From the NCBI RefSeq assembly GCF_001613465.1, contig NZ_BDCK01000029.1:51526-115525 (forward strand): a stretch of DNA of 64,000 nucleotides. The letters are read 5' to 3'. The notes under the pieces are model-generated. The model saw only the letters and a list, made by a program, of their open reading frames with translations. It searched no databases and was not told the origin of the DNA. This DNA is from Nocardia niwae NBRC 108934 = DSM 45340. Lineage in GTDB: Bacteria; Actinomycetota; Actinomycetes; Mycobacteriales; Mycobacteriaceae. A program made the translations under genes and the position numbers. Shown here piece by piece: positions 24,248 to 32,354 of this stretch. Every line of letters starts with the position of its first letter. Position 1 is the first letter of the stretch.

Positions 24248-24970
24248 ATGAAGTCCACAGCGCAGCGGCTGGCTCTGCTCGGCATCATGGTCGCGACTTC
24301 CGTCGGACTGATCTCCTGTTCCACCGTACGCCCCAGCGAGTCGACCGCGGCGGGCTGCGGCACGGGCGGCCGGGTCTGCGCCGACGCGCCCGCTCCGATT
24401 CCCGCTCGCGACGCCCTCGCCCTGTTGAACTCGCTGCGCGTGGCGGAGCGCGCGCCCAAAACCGGCTACAGCCGAGACGAATTCGGGCCGCCCTGGTCGG
24501 ACAACGTCTCGGTGCCCGGCGGCGGCAACGGCTGCGACACCCGCAACGACATCCTCCAGCGCGACATGACCGACGTGACCTTCAAGTCCGGCAAGTGCAT
24601 CGTCGCGACCGGCACACTCGCCGACCCCTACACCGGCAAGACCATCAACTTCAAGCGGGGCACGAAGTCCTCCGACGACGTGCAGATCGATCACGTCGTC
24701 GCGCTCTCGGACGCCTGGCAGAAAGGCGCGCAGCGGCTTTCCGCCGAACGCCGCCGCGATCTGGCCAACGACCCGCTCAACCTGCAGGCCGTGGACGGTC
24801 CGACCAACCAGTCCAAGAGCGATTCCGACGCGGCCGAATGGCTGCCGCCGAGCAAGGGCTATCACTGCGCCTACCTGACCAGGCAGATCCAGGTGAAGAC
24901 GGCCTACCAGCTCTGGGTCACCCCGGCCGAGAAGGACGCCATGGCGCGGATCCTCAGCGCCTGCCCCTGA
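24248..24970 (+). CDS. Secreted HNH-family nuclease-like lipoprotein
   Basis: 240 residues. The start MKSTAQRLALLGIMVATSVG then LISCSTV is a lipoprotein signal with the lipid-anchored Cys near residue 24. The C-terminal domain has VQIDHVVALSDAW (near residue 140) and NDPLNLQAVDGPTNQSKSDS (near 172), the HNH-like core of the GmrSD C-terminal/DUF1524 type, where His and Asp bind metal for DNA or RNA cleavage. Two more cysteine pairs suggest disulfides. It would act outside the membrane, for example in nucleic-acid scavenging. GGAAG precedes the ATG. Confidence 0.88.
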   Translation: MKSTAQRLALLGIMVATSVGLISCSTVRPSESTAAGCGTGGRVCADAPAPIPARDALALLNSLRVAERAPKTGYSRDEFGPPWSDNVSVPGGGNGCDTRNDILQRDMTDVTFKSGKCIVATGTLADPYTGKTINFKRGTKSSDDVQIDHVVALSDAWQKGAQRLSAERRRDLANDPLNLQAVDGPTNQSKSDSDAAEWLPPSKGYHCAYLTRQIQVKTAYQLWVTPAEKDAMARILSACP

Positions 24971-24973
24971 GCG

Positions 24974-25993
24974 TCAGGGAATTTCGATCACCACCTTCCC
25001 GAAAGGATCCCCGGTGCGGAAATACCGGTAGGCCGCTTCGGCTTCCTCGAACGGGAACACCCGGTCGAGGACCGGACGCATCCGATGGGCGGCGATCGCT
25101 CGATTCATCGCCTCGAAATCCGTTCGGCTGCCCACCGCGATCCGGCGAATGGACAGATACGACGCCCCGAACGGGTTGCCGGCGGGCGAGTCGGCGGCGG
25201 GCATCGCGCCGATCATCGTGATCCGCGCGTTGTACGCGCCCGACCGCACGGATTTCGCCAGGGTCGGCATGCCCACCGCGTCCAGGACGTGGTCGACACC
25301 GTCGCCGCCGGTACGGGCGAGCACGGCGAGTTCCCAGTCCGGGGTCCGGCTCCGATCGATCACCTCGTCGGCCCCGAGCGCGCGCAGCCGCTCGGCTTTG
25401 CGAGCGTTCGAGGTGATCGAGATGACCTGGGCGCCGGACATCTTCGCGTACTGCACCCCGAACAGCGCCACCGATCCGCTGCCGACGGTCAACACGGTCT
25501 CGCCCGGCCGCACCGGCAGCGGCGTGCTCAGCGCCGCCCATGCCACCACTCCGGCGCAGGTCAACGTCGCGGCTTCGGCGTCCGAGAGGTGGCCGGGCAC
25601 GTGCATCACCGAATCCTCCTCCAGCACCGCGTAAGTCGCGAGCATCCCGGGGTAGGTCGCCCCGTACTGCTCGACGACGTGCGCCTGGCGCTGCGGGCCG
25701 TCGACCCACCGGACGAAGTAGGTGGCGGTCACCCGGTCTCCCACGGCGGCGCGCGTCACGGCGTCACCCACGGCGATCACCTCGCCGACGCCGTCACTGA
25801 GCGGGACGACGCCGGGCACGGCGGGCAACGGGTACGTCCCGTCCAGCAGCATCAGATCGCGACGATTCAGCGACGCCGCCCGCACCCGGATCACCACTTG
25901 CCGTGGGCCGGGCTCGGGCATCCGCTGCGGCGCGGCGGTCAGCCCGTCCGCCCTGCGCGCGGGATCCAGGTGGTAGGCGACGCCCTGCTTCAT
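24974..25993 (-). CDS. MDR-family (zinc-less) alcohol dehydrogenase/quinone reductase-like protein
   Basis: 339 residues. It has the GroES-like N-terminal barrel (VRAASLNRRDLMLLDGTYP) and Rossmann motif VGSGSVALFGVQYAK near residue 165, with SNARKAERLRALGADEVID after it. The catalytic zinc Cys of classical alcohol dehydrogenases is replaced (ASLNRRD), so it is probably a zinc-independent NADP oxidoreductase. The ATG overlaps the stop of the NTF2-like gene (ATGA), so the two form an operon. The divergent XRE regulator is the likely controller. Confidence 0.9.
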   Translation of the reverse strand: MKQGVAYHLDPARRADGLTAAPQRMPEPGPRQVVIRVRAASLNRRDLMLLDGTYPLPAVPGVVPLSDGVGEVIAVGDAVTRAAVGDRVTATYFVRWVDGPQRQAHVVEQYGATYPGMLATYAVLEEDSVMHVPGHLSDAEAATLTCAGVVAWAALSTPLPVRPGETVLTVGSGSVALFGVQYAKMSGAQVISITSNARKAERLRALGADEVIDRSRTPDWELAVLARTGGDGVDHVLDAVGMPTLAKSVRSGAYNARITMIGAMPAADSPAGNPFGASYLSIRRIAVGSRTDFEAMNRAIAAHRMRPVLDRVFPFEEAEAAYRYFRTGDPFGKVVIEIP

Positions 25994-26433
25994 GCGACGC
26001 CGATGTACTGGTGATCCCACCGGATCCGGCCCTCGTCGTCGAGCGCGATGACGCTGTATCCGCCGCCCACCACGGCCCCGTCGGCCTTCGTCACCATGTG
26101 CCAGGTCAGGCCGATCAAGTTCACCGAAAGGCGCACCGCCGGTCCTCCGGAGACGAACAGGTGCTCGCCGGGGGCGACGAACTCGTCGTACGCGCGGTCG
26201 ACGCGCCGGTCCAGCGCTTCATAGCCGCGGATCTCCACGGTCGGGATCGGGAAGGACAACCGCGCCAGCGCCTCCCGCATCGCCTGCGGAGGATCCACCA
26301 GCACCTGCGCCCCGTCGTCGGCCCACAGCCGCCGGATCCGCTTGCGCCTGGCTTCGGCGTCGGATTCGTTCCACAGCGCGACATACCGTTCGGCGAATCG
26401 CGAAAGTTCCTGCTCATCGAGTTCGTTGCTCAT
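25990..26433 (-). CDS. NTF2-like (SnoaL-type) protein
   Basis: 147 residues from MSNELDEQELSRFAERYVALWNE. The helix-rich start, the HMVTKADGAVVGGGYSVIALDDEGRI strands and the ending WDHQYIGVA fit a SnoaL/NTF2 fold, a cone-shaped pocket used by small isomerases, hydrolases or binding proteins. It is the first gene of an operon with the MDR dehydrogenase, so a shared small-molecule pathway is likely. The substrate is unknown. Confidence 0.83.
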   Translation of the reverse strand: MSNELDEQELSRFAERYVALWNESDAEARRKRIRRLWADDGAQVLVDPPQAMREALARLSFPIPTVEIRGYEALDRRVDRAYDEFVAPGEHLFVSGGPAVRLSVNLIGLTWHMVTKADGAVVGGGYSVIALDDEGRIRWDHQYIGVA

Positions 26434-26518
26434 GCGGTGAAGTCTTGCCGTCGGCCTGCGCCTGTGCGATTCCCCGCAAGGTATGGCCAGCCCGCCGCCA
26501 GAGCCCGATACTGCTGCT

Positions 26519-27310
26519 ATGACGACGGCGGCCCACTCCACCGGGTTCGCCCGGCAGCTCAAGCACTGGCGCACGCTGCGCCGGGTCAGCCAGCTCGACC
26601 TCGCGATCCGCGCCGACACCACGCAGCGTCATCTGAGCTTCCTGGAGCAGGGCCGCTCGCGCCCCGGACGCACCATGGTGGTGCGGCTGGCCGAGTCACT
26701 GGACCTGTCGCTGCGCGAGCGCAACGGATTGCTGCTGGCCGCGGGTTACGCGCCGATCTTCCCCGAATCGGCGCTCGACACCACGGAATTGGCTCCGGTG
26801 CTGACGGCGTTGCGGGCCATCCTGGACGGCCATCTGCCCTACCCGGCGCTGGTCGTGCGGCCCTACGGCATCCTGCTCGCCGCGAACGCCGCCTTCGACG
26901 TGCTCGCCGAGGGCGCCGCGCCATGGTTGCTGGAACCGCCGGTCAACGTGCTGCGGCTGGCGCTGCACCCGGACGGCTTGGCCGCCCGCGTGATCAACCT
27001 GCCGGAATGGGGAAGGCACGTCACCGAGGCGCTGCGCAACCGGATGGCCCGCAGTCCCGATCCGGTCCTGGACGAGCTGATCGAGGAACTGGAGACCTAC
27101 CTGCCGTCCGCCGAGCCGGGGCCGGACCATCTGGGTTTCGCGGTGCCGCTGCGCCTGCGCTGCGCCGAAGGAGAGCTGCGTTTGATCACCACGCTCACCT
27201 CGTTCGCCACCGCGGTGGACGTCACGCTCGCCGAATTGCAGCTCGAGGCGTTCCTGCCCGGCGACGAGCAGACCGCGCGAATTCTGCGCGACCGCGCGGC
27301 ACGGCGCTGA
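26519..27310 (+). CDS. XRE-family regulator with MmyB-like ligand domain
   Basis: 263 residues. The helix-turn-helix has VSQLDLAIRADTTQRHLSFLEQGRSRPG (split here near residues 22-50), followed by a conserved LGLRERNGLLLAAGYAP-like stretch (SLRERNGLLLAAGYAP) that marks the MmyB-type subfamily, whose C-terminal domain binds small hydrophobic ligands. It is divergent from the NTF2-MDR operon and is likely to regulate it. ATG 26519 is chosen; ATG 26483 would add 12 residues. Confidence 0.9.
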   Translation: MTTAAHSTGFARQLKHWRTLRRVSQLDLAIRADTTQRHLSFLEQGRSRPGRTMVVRLAESLDLSLRERNGLLLAAGYAPIFPESALDTTELAPVLTALRAILDGHLPYPALVVRPYGILLAANAAFDVLAEGAAPWLLEPPVNVLRLALHPDGLAARVINLPEWGRHVTEALRNRMARSPDPVLDELIEELETYLPSAEPGPDHLGFAVPLRLRCAEGELRLITTLTSFATAVDVTLAELQLEAFLPGDEQTARILRDRAARR

Positions 27311-27318
27311 TCGAGGAT

Positions 27319-27349
27319 GAGGTCCCGCAGGTCGGCCCTGCGGGACCTC
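27319..27349. terminator. Perfect 13-bp hairpin between convergent genes
   Basis: GAGGTCCCGCAGG (27319-27331) pairs perfectly with 27337-27349 over a 5-base loop, 8 bases after the XRE regulator stop and just before the monooxygenase stop on the other strand. Confidence 0.85.
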
Positions 27350-27355
27350 GCCGAC

Positions 27356-28558
27356 TCACACCGACGCGCGTTCGCGTTCGGCCGGGGCATCCCAATCGAT
27401 CCGGTAGCGCTGCTCGGGTCCCATGGTCTTCTCCGGCTTCATCACGGTCTTGGCCATCAGCGGCATGAGCAGCTGCATGACTTTGCGTCCCACCGGCCCC
27501 GGCGTCTTGCTGTGGTTGATCTTCGCCGCGCGCGCCGCGACGCCTTCCACACGCCCGCGCCGCAAGCGCTCGTACACGGCGAACGCCTCCGGGGCCGGCA
27601 GATCACGAAGACAGCGGGCCAGCTGCACGGCGCTCTCGATCGCCAGCGACGCACCCTGGCCGGAACTGTTGGACGGAGCGTGCACCGCGTCGCCCACCAG
27701 CACCATCCGTCCGCGATGCCAGTGCGGTATCGGCGGCATGATGTGCAGCGCACCGACCACCTCCAACTGGTCCTCGGTGGTGCGGCGAGCGAGTTCGCCG
27801 CCTGGGCTGTCGTCGCGGTAGGTCTCGCGCAAGATCTGCAACCAGTGCGCGCTCGGCACCGCCCGCGCCGCGGTCAGCGACAGATACTCCTTGTGCGGCA
27901 GGTTCGCTCCCCACGCCACCCGCCCGTCACCGAGCGGCCAGTACAAGTAGTACGCCCGCTTGCCGAACGCGAAGGTCATGGTGTCGGGCGGGATCTCCGC
28001 GTCGCACTCGGTGGTCGCGCCGAAGCCGAGCATGCCGGTGTAGTCGGGGCCGGGCGCGTCCGGGTCGATCAGCGTGCGCACCCGCGAGCGGATGCCGTCC
28101 GCGCCGATCAGCACGTCGGCGGTGGCCGTGCTGCCGTCGGCGAACCGAGCGGTGACGCCCGACTCGTCCTCGTGCACGTCGACCAGGCGCTTGTCGTACT
28201 CGAACGGAACGTCCGCGGCGATCGCGTGCCGGTGCAGCGCCTGGTGCAGTTCACTGCGATCGACCAGTTGCAGCGGCGGCACATCGGCGAGGCCGGGCAG
28301 GCTCAGCACCTTGTCCCCGACGGCCATCCGCATCTTCGTCACCGGCAGCGCGATCGCGCGGACCGGGTCACCTGCCCCGATGATGTCGAGAGCGGCGATG
28401 CCGTTGGGCGCCAGCGCGAGTCCGCTGCCGATACCGTAGGAAGGCCCGGGATAGGCCTCGTAGACGCGGGCTTCGATGCCCGCTTTGCGCAGGGCCGTCG
28501 CGACGACGGGGCCGGCGATGCCGCCACCGATCACCAGGGCGGTTCGTGTTGTGGACAT
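27356..28558 (-). CDS. FAD-dependent aromatic-type monooxygenase
   Basis: 400 residues from MSTTRTALVIGGGIAGP, with CTGGAG 8 bases upstream. The dinucleotide motif GGGIAGPVVA is at residues 9-18, the DG motif DVLIGADGIRSRVR near 155 and the FAD ribityl motif GRMVLVGDAVHAPSNSSGQG near 285. This is the PHBH-like class A fold that hydroxylates aromatic or polyketide rings with NAD(P)H. It lies 180 bases downstream of the PadR regulator and follows the drug exporter on the same strand, which suggests a detoxification module. Confidence 0.92.
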   Translation of the reverse strand: MSTTRTALVIGGGIAGPVVATALRKAGIEARVYEAYPGPSYGIGSGLALAPNGIAALDIIGAGDPVRAIALPVTKMRMAVGDKVLSLPGLADVPPLQLVDRSELHQALHRHAIAADVPFEYDKRLVDVHEDESGVTARFADGSTATADVLIGADGIRSRVRTLIDPDAPGPDYTGMLGFGATTECDAEIPPDTMTFAFGKRAYYLYWPLGDGRVAWGANLPHKEYLSLTAARAVPSAHWLQILRETYRDDSPGGELARRTTEDQLEVVGALHIMPPIPHWHRGRMVLVGDAVHAPSNSSGQGASLAIESAVQLARCLRDLPAPEAFAVYERLRRGRVEGVAARAAKINHSKTPGPVGRKVMQLLMPLMAKTVMKPEKTMGPEQRYRIDWDAPAERERASV

Positions 28559-28738
28559 GGGTGTCTCCAGAATTCGTGCGATACGGGTCTCGGTTCCCGA
28601 ACCGACGCACACGCCACCCACCCGGTTATCCTGTGGTTGCCAGCCTTGTAGCCGGGTGCGCGTTCGCGGGCGCGGTGCGAGACTGTTCGATCGGGCCCGG
28701 CGGCGGTGTTGCCGCACCTCGCCGGGACCGGTTATCGG

Positions 28739-29383
28739 CTAGTTCTCGGCCATCCCCCTCTCCACCAGGTCGGCGGCCTCGGACGGCAGCGCGCCGCGCT
28801 CGTGCCAAGCACGCCATTGCGCCAGCCCGGGGAAGGTGCCCTCGGTCAGCTCGTCGCGCAGCGAGTGCGTCCATGCCGCTTCGGCTTCCAGCATCGCCAG
28901 CCCGAACTCGGACTCGATGATGAACAGCCGCGGCAGCGCGCCCGCGAGTTCGCCGAGTTCGCGGCGCACCGTCCCGATGGTCCGCTCCAGCGCTTCGATG
29001 CGGGCGCCGAGCAGTTCGATCACCTCGGCGGGCGGAAGCACCGCGAGAATGGACAGGCCCGCGACGAACCGGTGATGTTCCGGTTCCGGAGTCGACAGCA
29101 GCTCCCTGGTCCAATCGGCCATCTCGGCGCGGCCCGCGTCGGTGATCCGGTAGATCACCCGCTCCGGCCGCGCGCCCGCGCGTTCACTGCCGACCACCTC
29201 GAGGAAGCCGACCTTGGCCATGTTCTGTACGACCGTGTAGAGCGAACCCCACTTGATCGCCATGTCGTGGTCTTTGCCCCGCTCACGCAGGGTCTGGGCG
29301 ATCTCGTACCGGTGCATCGGGCGTTCCACGATCACGGACAGCACCGCGAGCGCCAGCAGGTTGTCCACCTTGCGCTTCTTCAT
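28739..29383 (-). CDS. PadR-family transcriptional regulator
   Basis: 214 residues. The winged helix fills residues 1-95: LALAVLSVIVERPMHRYEI and GSLYTVVQNMAKVGFLEVV are the PadR signature, RVIYRITDAGRAEM the wing. The C-terminal half is helical (VIELLGARIEALERTIGTV) and forms the dimer. AAGGAGG lies 7 bases before the ATG. Repressors of this family bind palindromes at their own promoter and at neighbouring pump genes; such a palindrome lies immediately upstream at 29397-29426. Confidence 0.92.
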   Translation of the reverse strand: MKKRKVDNLLALAVLSVIVERPMHRYEIAQTLRERGKDHDMAIKWGSLYTVVQNMAKVGFLEVVGSERAGARPERVIYRITDAGRAEMADWTRELLSTPEPEHHRFVAGLSILAVLPPAEVIELLGARIEALERTIGTVRRELGELAGALPRLFIIESEFGLAMLEAEAAWTHSLRDELTEGTFPGLAQWRAWHERGALPSEAADLVERGMAEN

Positions 29384-29396
29384 CGCGGCACCTCCT

Positions 29397-29426
29397 TACT
29401 CGTCTACGAATATACGTCTACGAGTA
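29397..29426. promoter_or_regulatory. PadR operator candidate
   Basis: TACTCGT (29397-29403) and ACGAGTA (29420-29426) are outer inverted arms, and CGTCTACGA occurs twice (29401-29409 and 29415-29423). The block overlaps the likely promoter of the PadR gene, 14 bases before its ATG and just after the exporter stop. Confidence 0.65.
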
Positions 29427-29443
29427 TCAGTGCCGCAAGCATG

Positions 29444-31474
29444 TCAGGCGGGCACCGTCTCCTGCTCCCGCGCCTGGTCTTCCAGCAATTTCGTGGCGAT
29501 GTTCGTCAGCGCCTGGTCCAGCAGTGCGCGATCGGCGGGATCGGCCTCGCTCCAGTCGTCGAGCCTGCTGTCGAGCCATCGCCGCCAAGCCGCCTTGATG
29601 CGATCCATCTCGGCGGCCCCGGAGTCGCTCAGCCGCAACCGCTGTCCCTCGCGCATCAGATACCCCTCCGCGCCGACCTGGTCGTAGATCGGCTCGATGA
29701 CCTCCTCGGGCAGCCGGTGTTCCCTGGCTATCTCCGCCAGCGTGGCGTGCCCCCGCACCCGGTCGCGCAGATACACCTGCCCGAGCGCCCACGCCTCACC
29801 GTGGGTGAGATCGCTGTCCGCGTCCGCGAGGATGCGCGGACCGATCGGATCCTCCGCCCCGGCTCTGCGCATGGTGCCTGCGATCGCCCTTTCCAGCTGC
29901 ACCAGCCGATCGGGCGAGTCCGGCACCGAGAACCCTTCGCCGACATCGCCCGCACCCGCCCGCGCGCTGTCGCGCAACGGCACCTCGGGCAGGAACCACG
30001 CGATCACGAATCCGGCCAGCGCGACCGGCACCACCCAGAAGAACACGTGATCGATCGAGTCCGCGTAGGCGTCGATGATGGGAGCCGACTGCTCGGCGGG
30101 CAGCGCGCGCAACGACTGCGGATCCGCCGCGACCGCGGGCGGCACCCGCGCGCCGGCCAGGGCGGCGGCTAGATCAGGACCGATCTCGTTGCTGTAGAGA
30201 GTGCCGAAGATCGCCGTGCCGAAGGCGCTGCCGAGCGTGCGGAAGAAGGTGACACCCGAGGTCGCGGTACCCAGTTGGGCGTAGGGCACGGTGTTCTGCA
30301 CAACGATGGTGAGTACCTGCATGGCCAGGCCGATGCCGAGGCCCAGGATCAGCATGTACAGCGACTCCAGCCAGGTGCCGGTAGTCCGGCCCATCGTCGA
30401 CATGAGGTACAGGCCGAGCGCCATGACCAGCGTGCCCGCGATGGGGAAGTACCGGTAGCGCCCGGTCTTGCCGACCACCTGCCCGGACAGGATCGAGGTG
30501 GCGAACAGACCGGCCACCAGCGGCAGCGTGCGCAGGCCCGACATGGTGGCCGAGACACCGTCGACGTATTGCAGATACGCGGGCAGGTAGGTCAGCGAGC
30601 CGAGCATCGCGAAGCCGACGATGAAACTGAGGATCGAGCACACCGTGAACACCCGACTGCGGAACAATCCCATCGGCAGCATCGGTTCGGGGGCCCGCAA
30701 TTCCACGGCAACAAATGTGGCGAGCAGGAACACCGCCCCGGCGAACAGGCCGACGATCGTCGGCGATCCCCACGCGTATTGCTGGCCACCCCACTCCAGG
30801 CCCAGGATGAGGCAAGAGACGCCCAGCGCCACCAACCCGATTCCGGCGTAGTCGATGATCGGTCTCGCCGCGGCCCGCACCCGTGGAATCGTCCGCGCCG
30901 CCAGCGCGATCATCACAACGGCGACCGGAACGTTGACATAGAAGCACCAGCGCCAGCTGGCGTGGTCGGTGAACAGCCCGCCCAGCGTCGGACCGATCAC
31001 CGTGGTCACGCCGAACACCGCGCCCAGCGCGCCCTGATACTTCCCGCGCTGCCGCAGCGGAATGATGTCGGCGATCAACGCCATCGAGGTGACCATCAGC
31101 CCGCCCGCGCCGAAACCCTGAATACCCCGGGCGAGGACCAGCAACAGCATGCCGTTCGCCAGGCCCGCGGCAATCGAGCCGACGATGAAGATCACCGCAC
31201 TGACCTGGAACACCAGCTTGCGGCCGAACAGGTCGCCGAGCTTGCCCGCCAGCGCCGTGGCCACCGCCTCCGCGAGCAGGTACGAGGTGACCACCCACGC
31301 CATGTGCCCCGCCCCGCCGAGGTCGGCGACGATGGTGGGCAGCGCGGTGGACACGATGGTCTGGTCCAGCGCCGCCATCAGCATGCCGAGCACGATGGTG
31401 CCGAATACGATATTCGTCTTGGCCCTGCCCATCGGGGCAGCAGGGTCCGCGGCGACAGCAACCGAACCGGCCAT
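29444..31474 (-). CDS. MFS drug exporter (DHA2/EmrB-QacA type) with C-terminal winged-helix-like domain
   Basis: 676 residues. About fourteen membrane helices fill residues 20-515; LDQTIVSTALPTIVADLGG (near 36) and the GKLGDLFGRKLVF loop (near 77) are DHA2 signatures. The last ~160 residues are soluble: an acidic linker, then TLAEIAREHRLPEEVIEPI, YLMREGQRLRLSDSGAAEMD and LDQALTNIATKLL, which look like a MarR-type winged helix. Similar fused tails occur in some mycobacterial exporters. It lies between a TetR gene upstream and the PadR gene downstream on the same strand, so export is probably drug-inducible. Confidence 0.93.
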   Translation of the reverse strand: MAGSVAVAADPAAPMGRAKTNIVFGTIVLGMLMAALDQTIVSTALPTIVADLGGAGHMAWVVTSYLLAEAVATALAGKLGDLFGRKLVFQVSAVIFIVGSIAAGLANGMLLLVLARGIQGFGAGGLMVTSMALIADIIPLRQRGKYQGALGAVFGVTTVIGPTLGGLFTDHASWRWCFYVNVPVAVVMIALAARTIPRVRAAARPIIDYAGIGLVALGVSCLILGLEWGGQQYAWGSPTIVGLFAGAVFLLATFVAVELRAPEPMLPMGLFRSRVFTVCSILSFIVGFAMLGSLTYLPAYLQYVDGVSATMSGLRTLPLVAGLFATSILSGQVVGKTGRYRYFPIAGTLVMALGLYLMSTMGRTTGTWLESLYMLILGLGIGLAMQVLTIVVQNTVPYAQLGTATSGVTFFRTLGSAFGTAIFGTLYSNEIGPDLAAALAGARVPPAVAADPQSLRALPAEQSAPIIDAYADSIDHVFFWVVPVALAGFVIAWFLPEVPLRDSARAGAGDVGEGFSVPDSPDRLVQLERAIAGTMRRAGAEDPIGPRILADADSDLTHGEAWALGQVYLRDRVRGHATLAEIAREHRLPEEVIEPIYDQVGAEGYLMREGQRLRLSDSGAAEMDRIKAAWRRWLDSRLDDWSEADPADRALLDQALTNIATKLLEDQAREQETVPA

Positions 31475-31550
31475 CAGCCCAGTATGGGACTTCGCCGCTT
31501 CGATGGATATCCAGCGACACGGCAGCGACTCCGCCGAGAGGTGCGTGCGA

Positions 31551-32192
31551 CTAGCTCTCTGCGGGCCGCTCGATGAGCGACATCGCGACCGGCACGAGCA
31601 GATCGACGAGTTCGGCCACCGTGGGGCGCGGGTCGGCGAGCACCCACTCGTGTGCGAGACCGTTGATCGCGCCGATCAAGGCGCTCGCGCCCCAGCCGGG
31701 CGCGCCGCGCACCCGGGCGCCGGGGGCCACCACCGGCACCACGTGCGATTCCAGCACGGACGCCCACGCGTGCCGTCGTTCGCGACGATGCCGCTCCATC
31801 CGGTCGCTCACCCCGACCACTTCGATGAACGCGACCTTCGCGCGGTAGGGATCGCCGCCGATCGACGCGAGATACGCCGTCACCACGGCGGTCATCGCTG
31901 CGGGCAGGTCGAATCGGGGGTCGAGGTCCCCCAAACGCGCCAGCACGGCGGCGGCGGCCTCGTCCTGGATCCGGTCGTAGGCCGCGACCAGCACGTCCTC
32001 CCTGGCCTGGAACTCCTCGTAGAACTGCCGCTTGGACAAGCCCGCGGCTGCGCACACGTCGGCCAGCGAGCAATTCGCGTAACCGCGCTCGGCGAAGATC
32101 CGGGTGGCCGCGTCGAGGAACCGCTGACGCCGCTCGGCTTTCCGCTCCACGACGGCACGCCCGCCGTATTGCCTGCCCACTGTCGCCGTCAC
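31551..32192 (-). CDS. TetR-family transcriptional regulator
   Basis: 213 residues from the GTG at 32192, which lies 7 bases after a TACGGT -10 box; a GTG at 32201 is the other option but overlaps that box. The DNA-binding part reads FLDAATRIFAERGYANCSLADVCAAAGLS and KRQFYEEFQAREDVL. The C-terminal ligand domain is diverged, as usual. It lies 76 bases upstream of the MFS exporter on the same strand and is divergent from the lipase gene, so either could be its target. Confidence 0.9.
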   Translation of the reverse strand: MTATVGRQYGGRAVVERKAERRQRFLDAATRIFAERGYANCSLADVCAAAGLSKRQFYEEFQAREDVLVAAYDRIQDEAAAAVLARLGDLDPRFDLPAAMTAVVTAYLASIGGDPYRAKVAFIEVVGVSDRMERHRRERRHAWASVLESHVVPVVAPGARVRGAPGWGASALIGAINGLAHEWVLADPRPTVAELVDLLVPVAMSLIERPAES

Positions 32193-32199
32193 ATCTCTC

Positions 32200-32205
32200 A
32201 CCGTA
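32200..32205 (-). promoter_or_regulatory. Leaderless -10 box of TetR gene
   Basis: TACGGT on the minus strand ends 7 bases before the GTG at 32192. Confidence 0.4.
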
Positions 32206-32354
32206 GCGAAATCGCGGCGACCGGGAACCTCCCCGCCGGGGAGGGATCGGAAGACGTTCGTTCTTGTGATCCGCGTCGCGACACCGCATACTCGTGGCCA
32301 GTCTGAAACCGATGGGGCTCACATATGTGGCTCACAGAACGAAGAGGTTCTCGC

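Noticed and set aside
32320..32329. CACATATGTG palindrome before the lipase gene
   Set aside because: Only 10 bases and close to chance expectation in 64 kb; no second site nearby. Kept out of the feature list.
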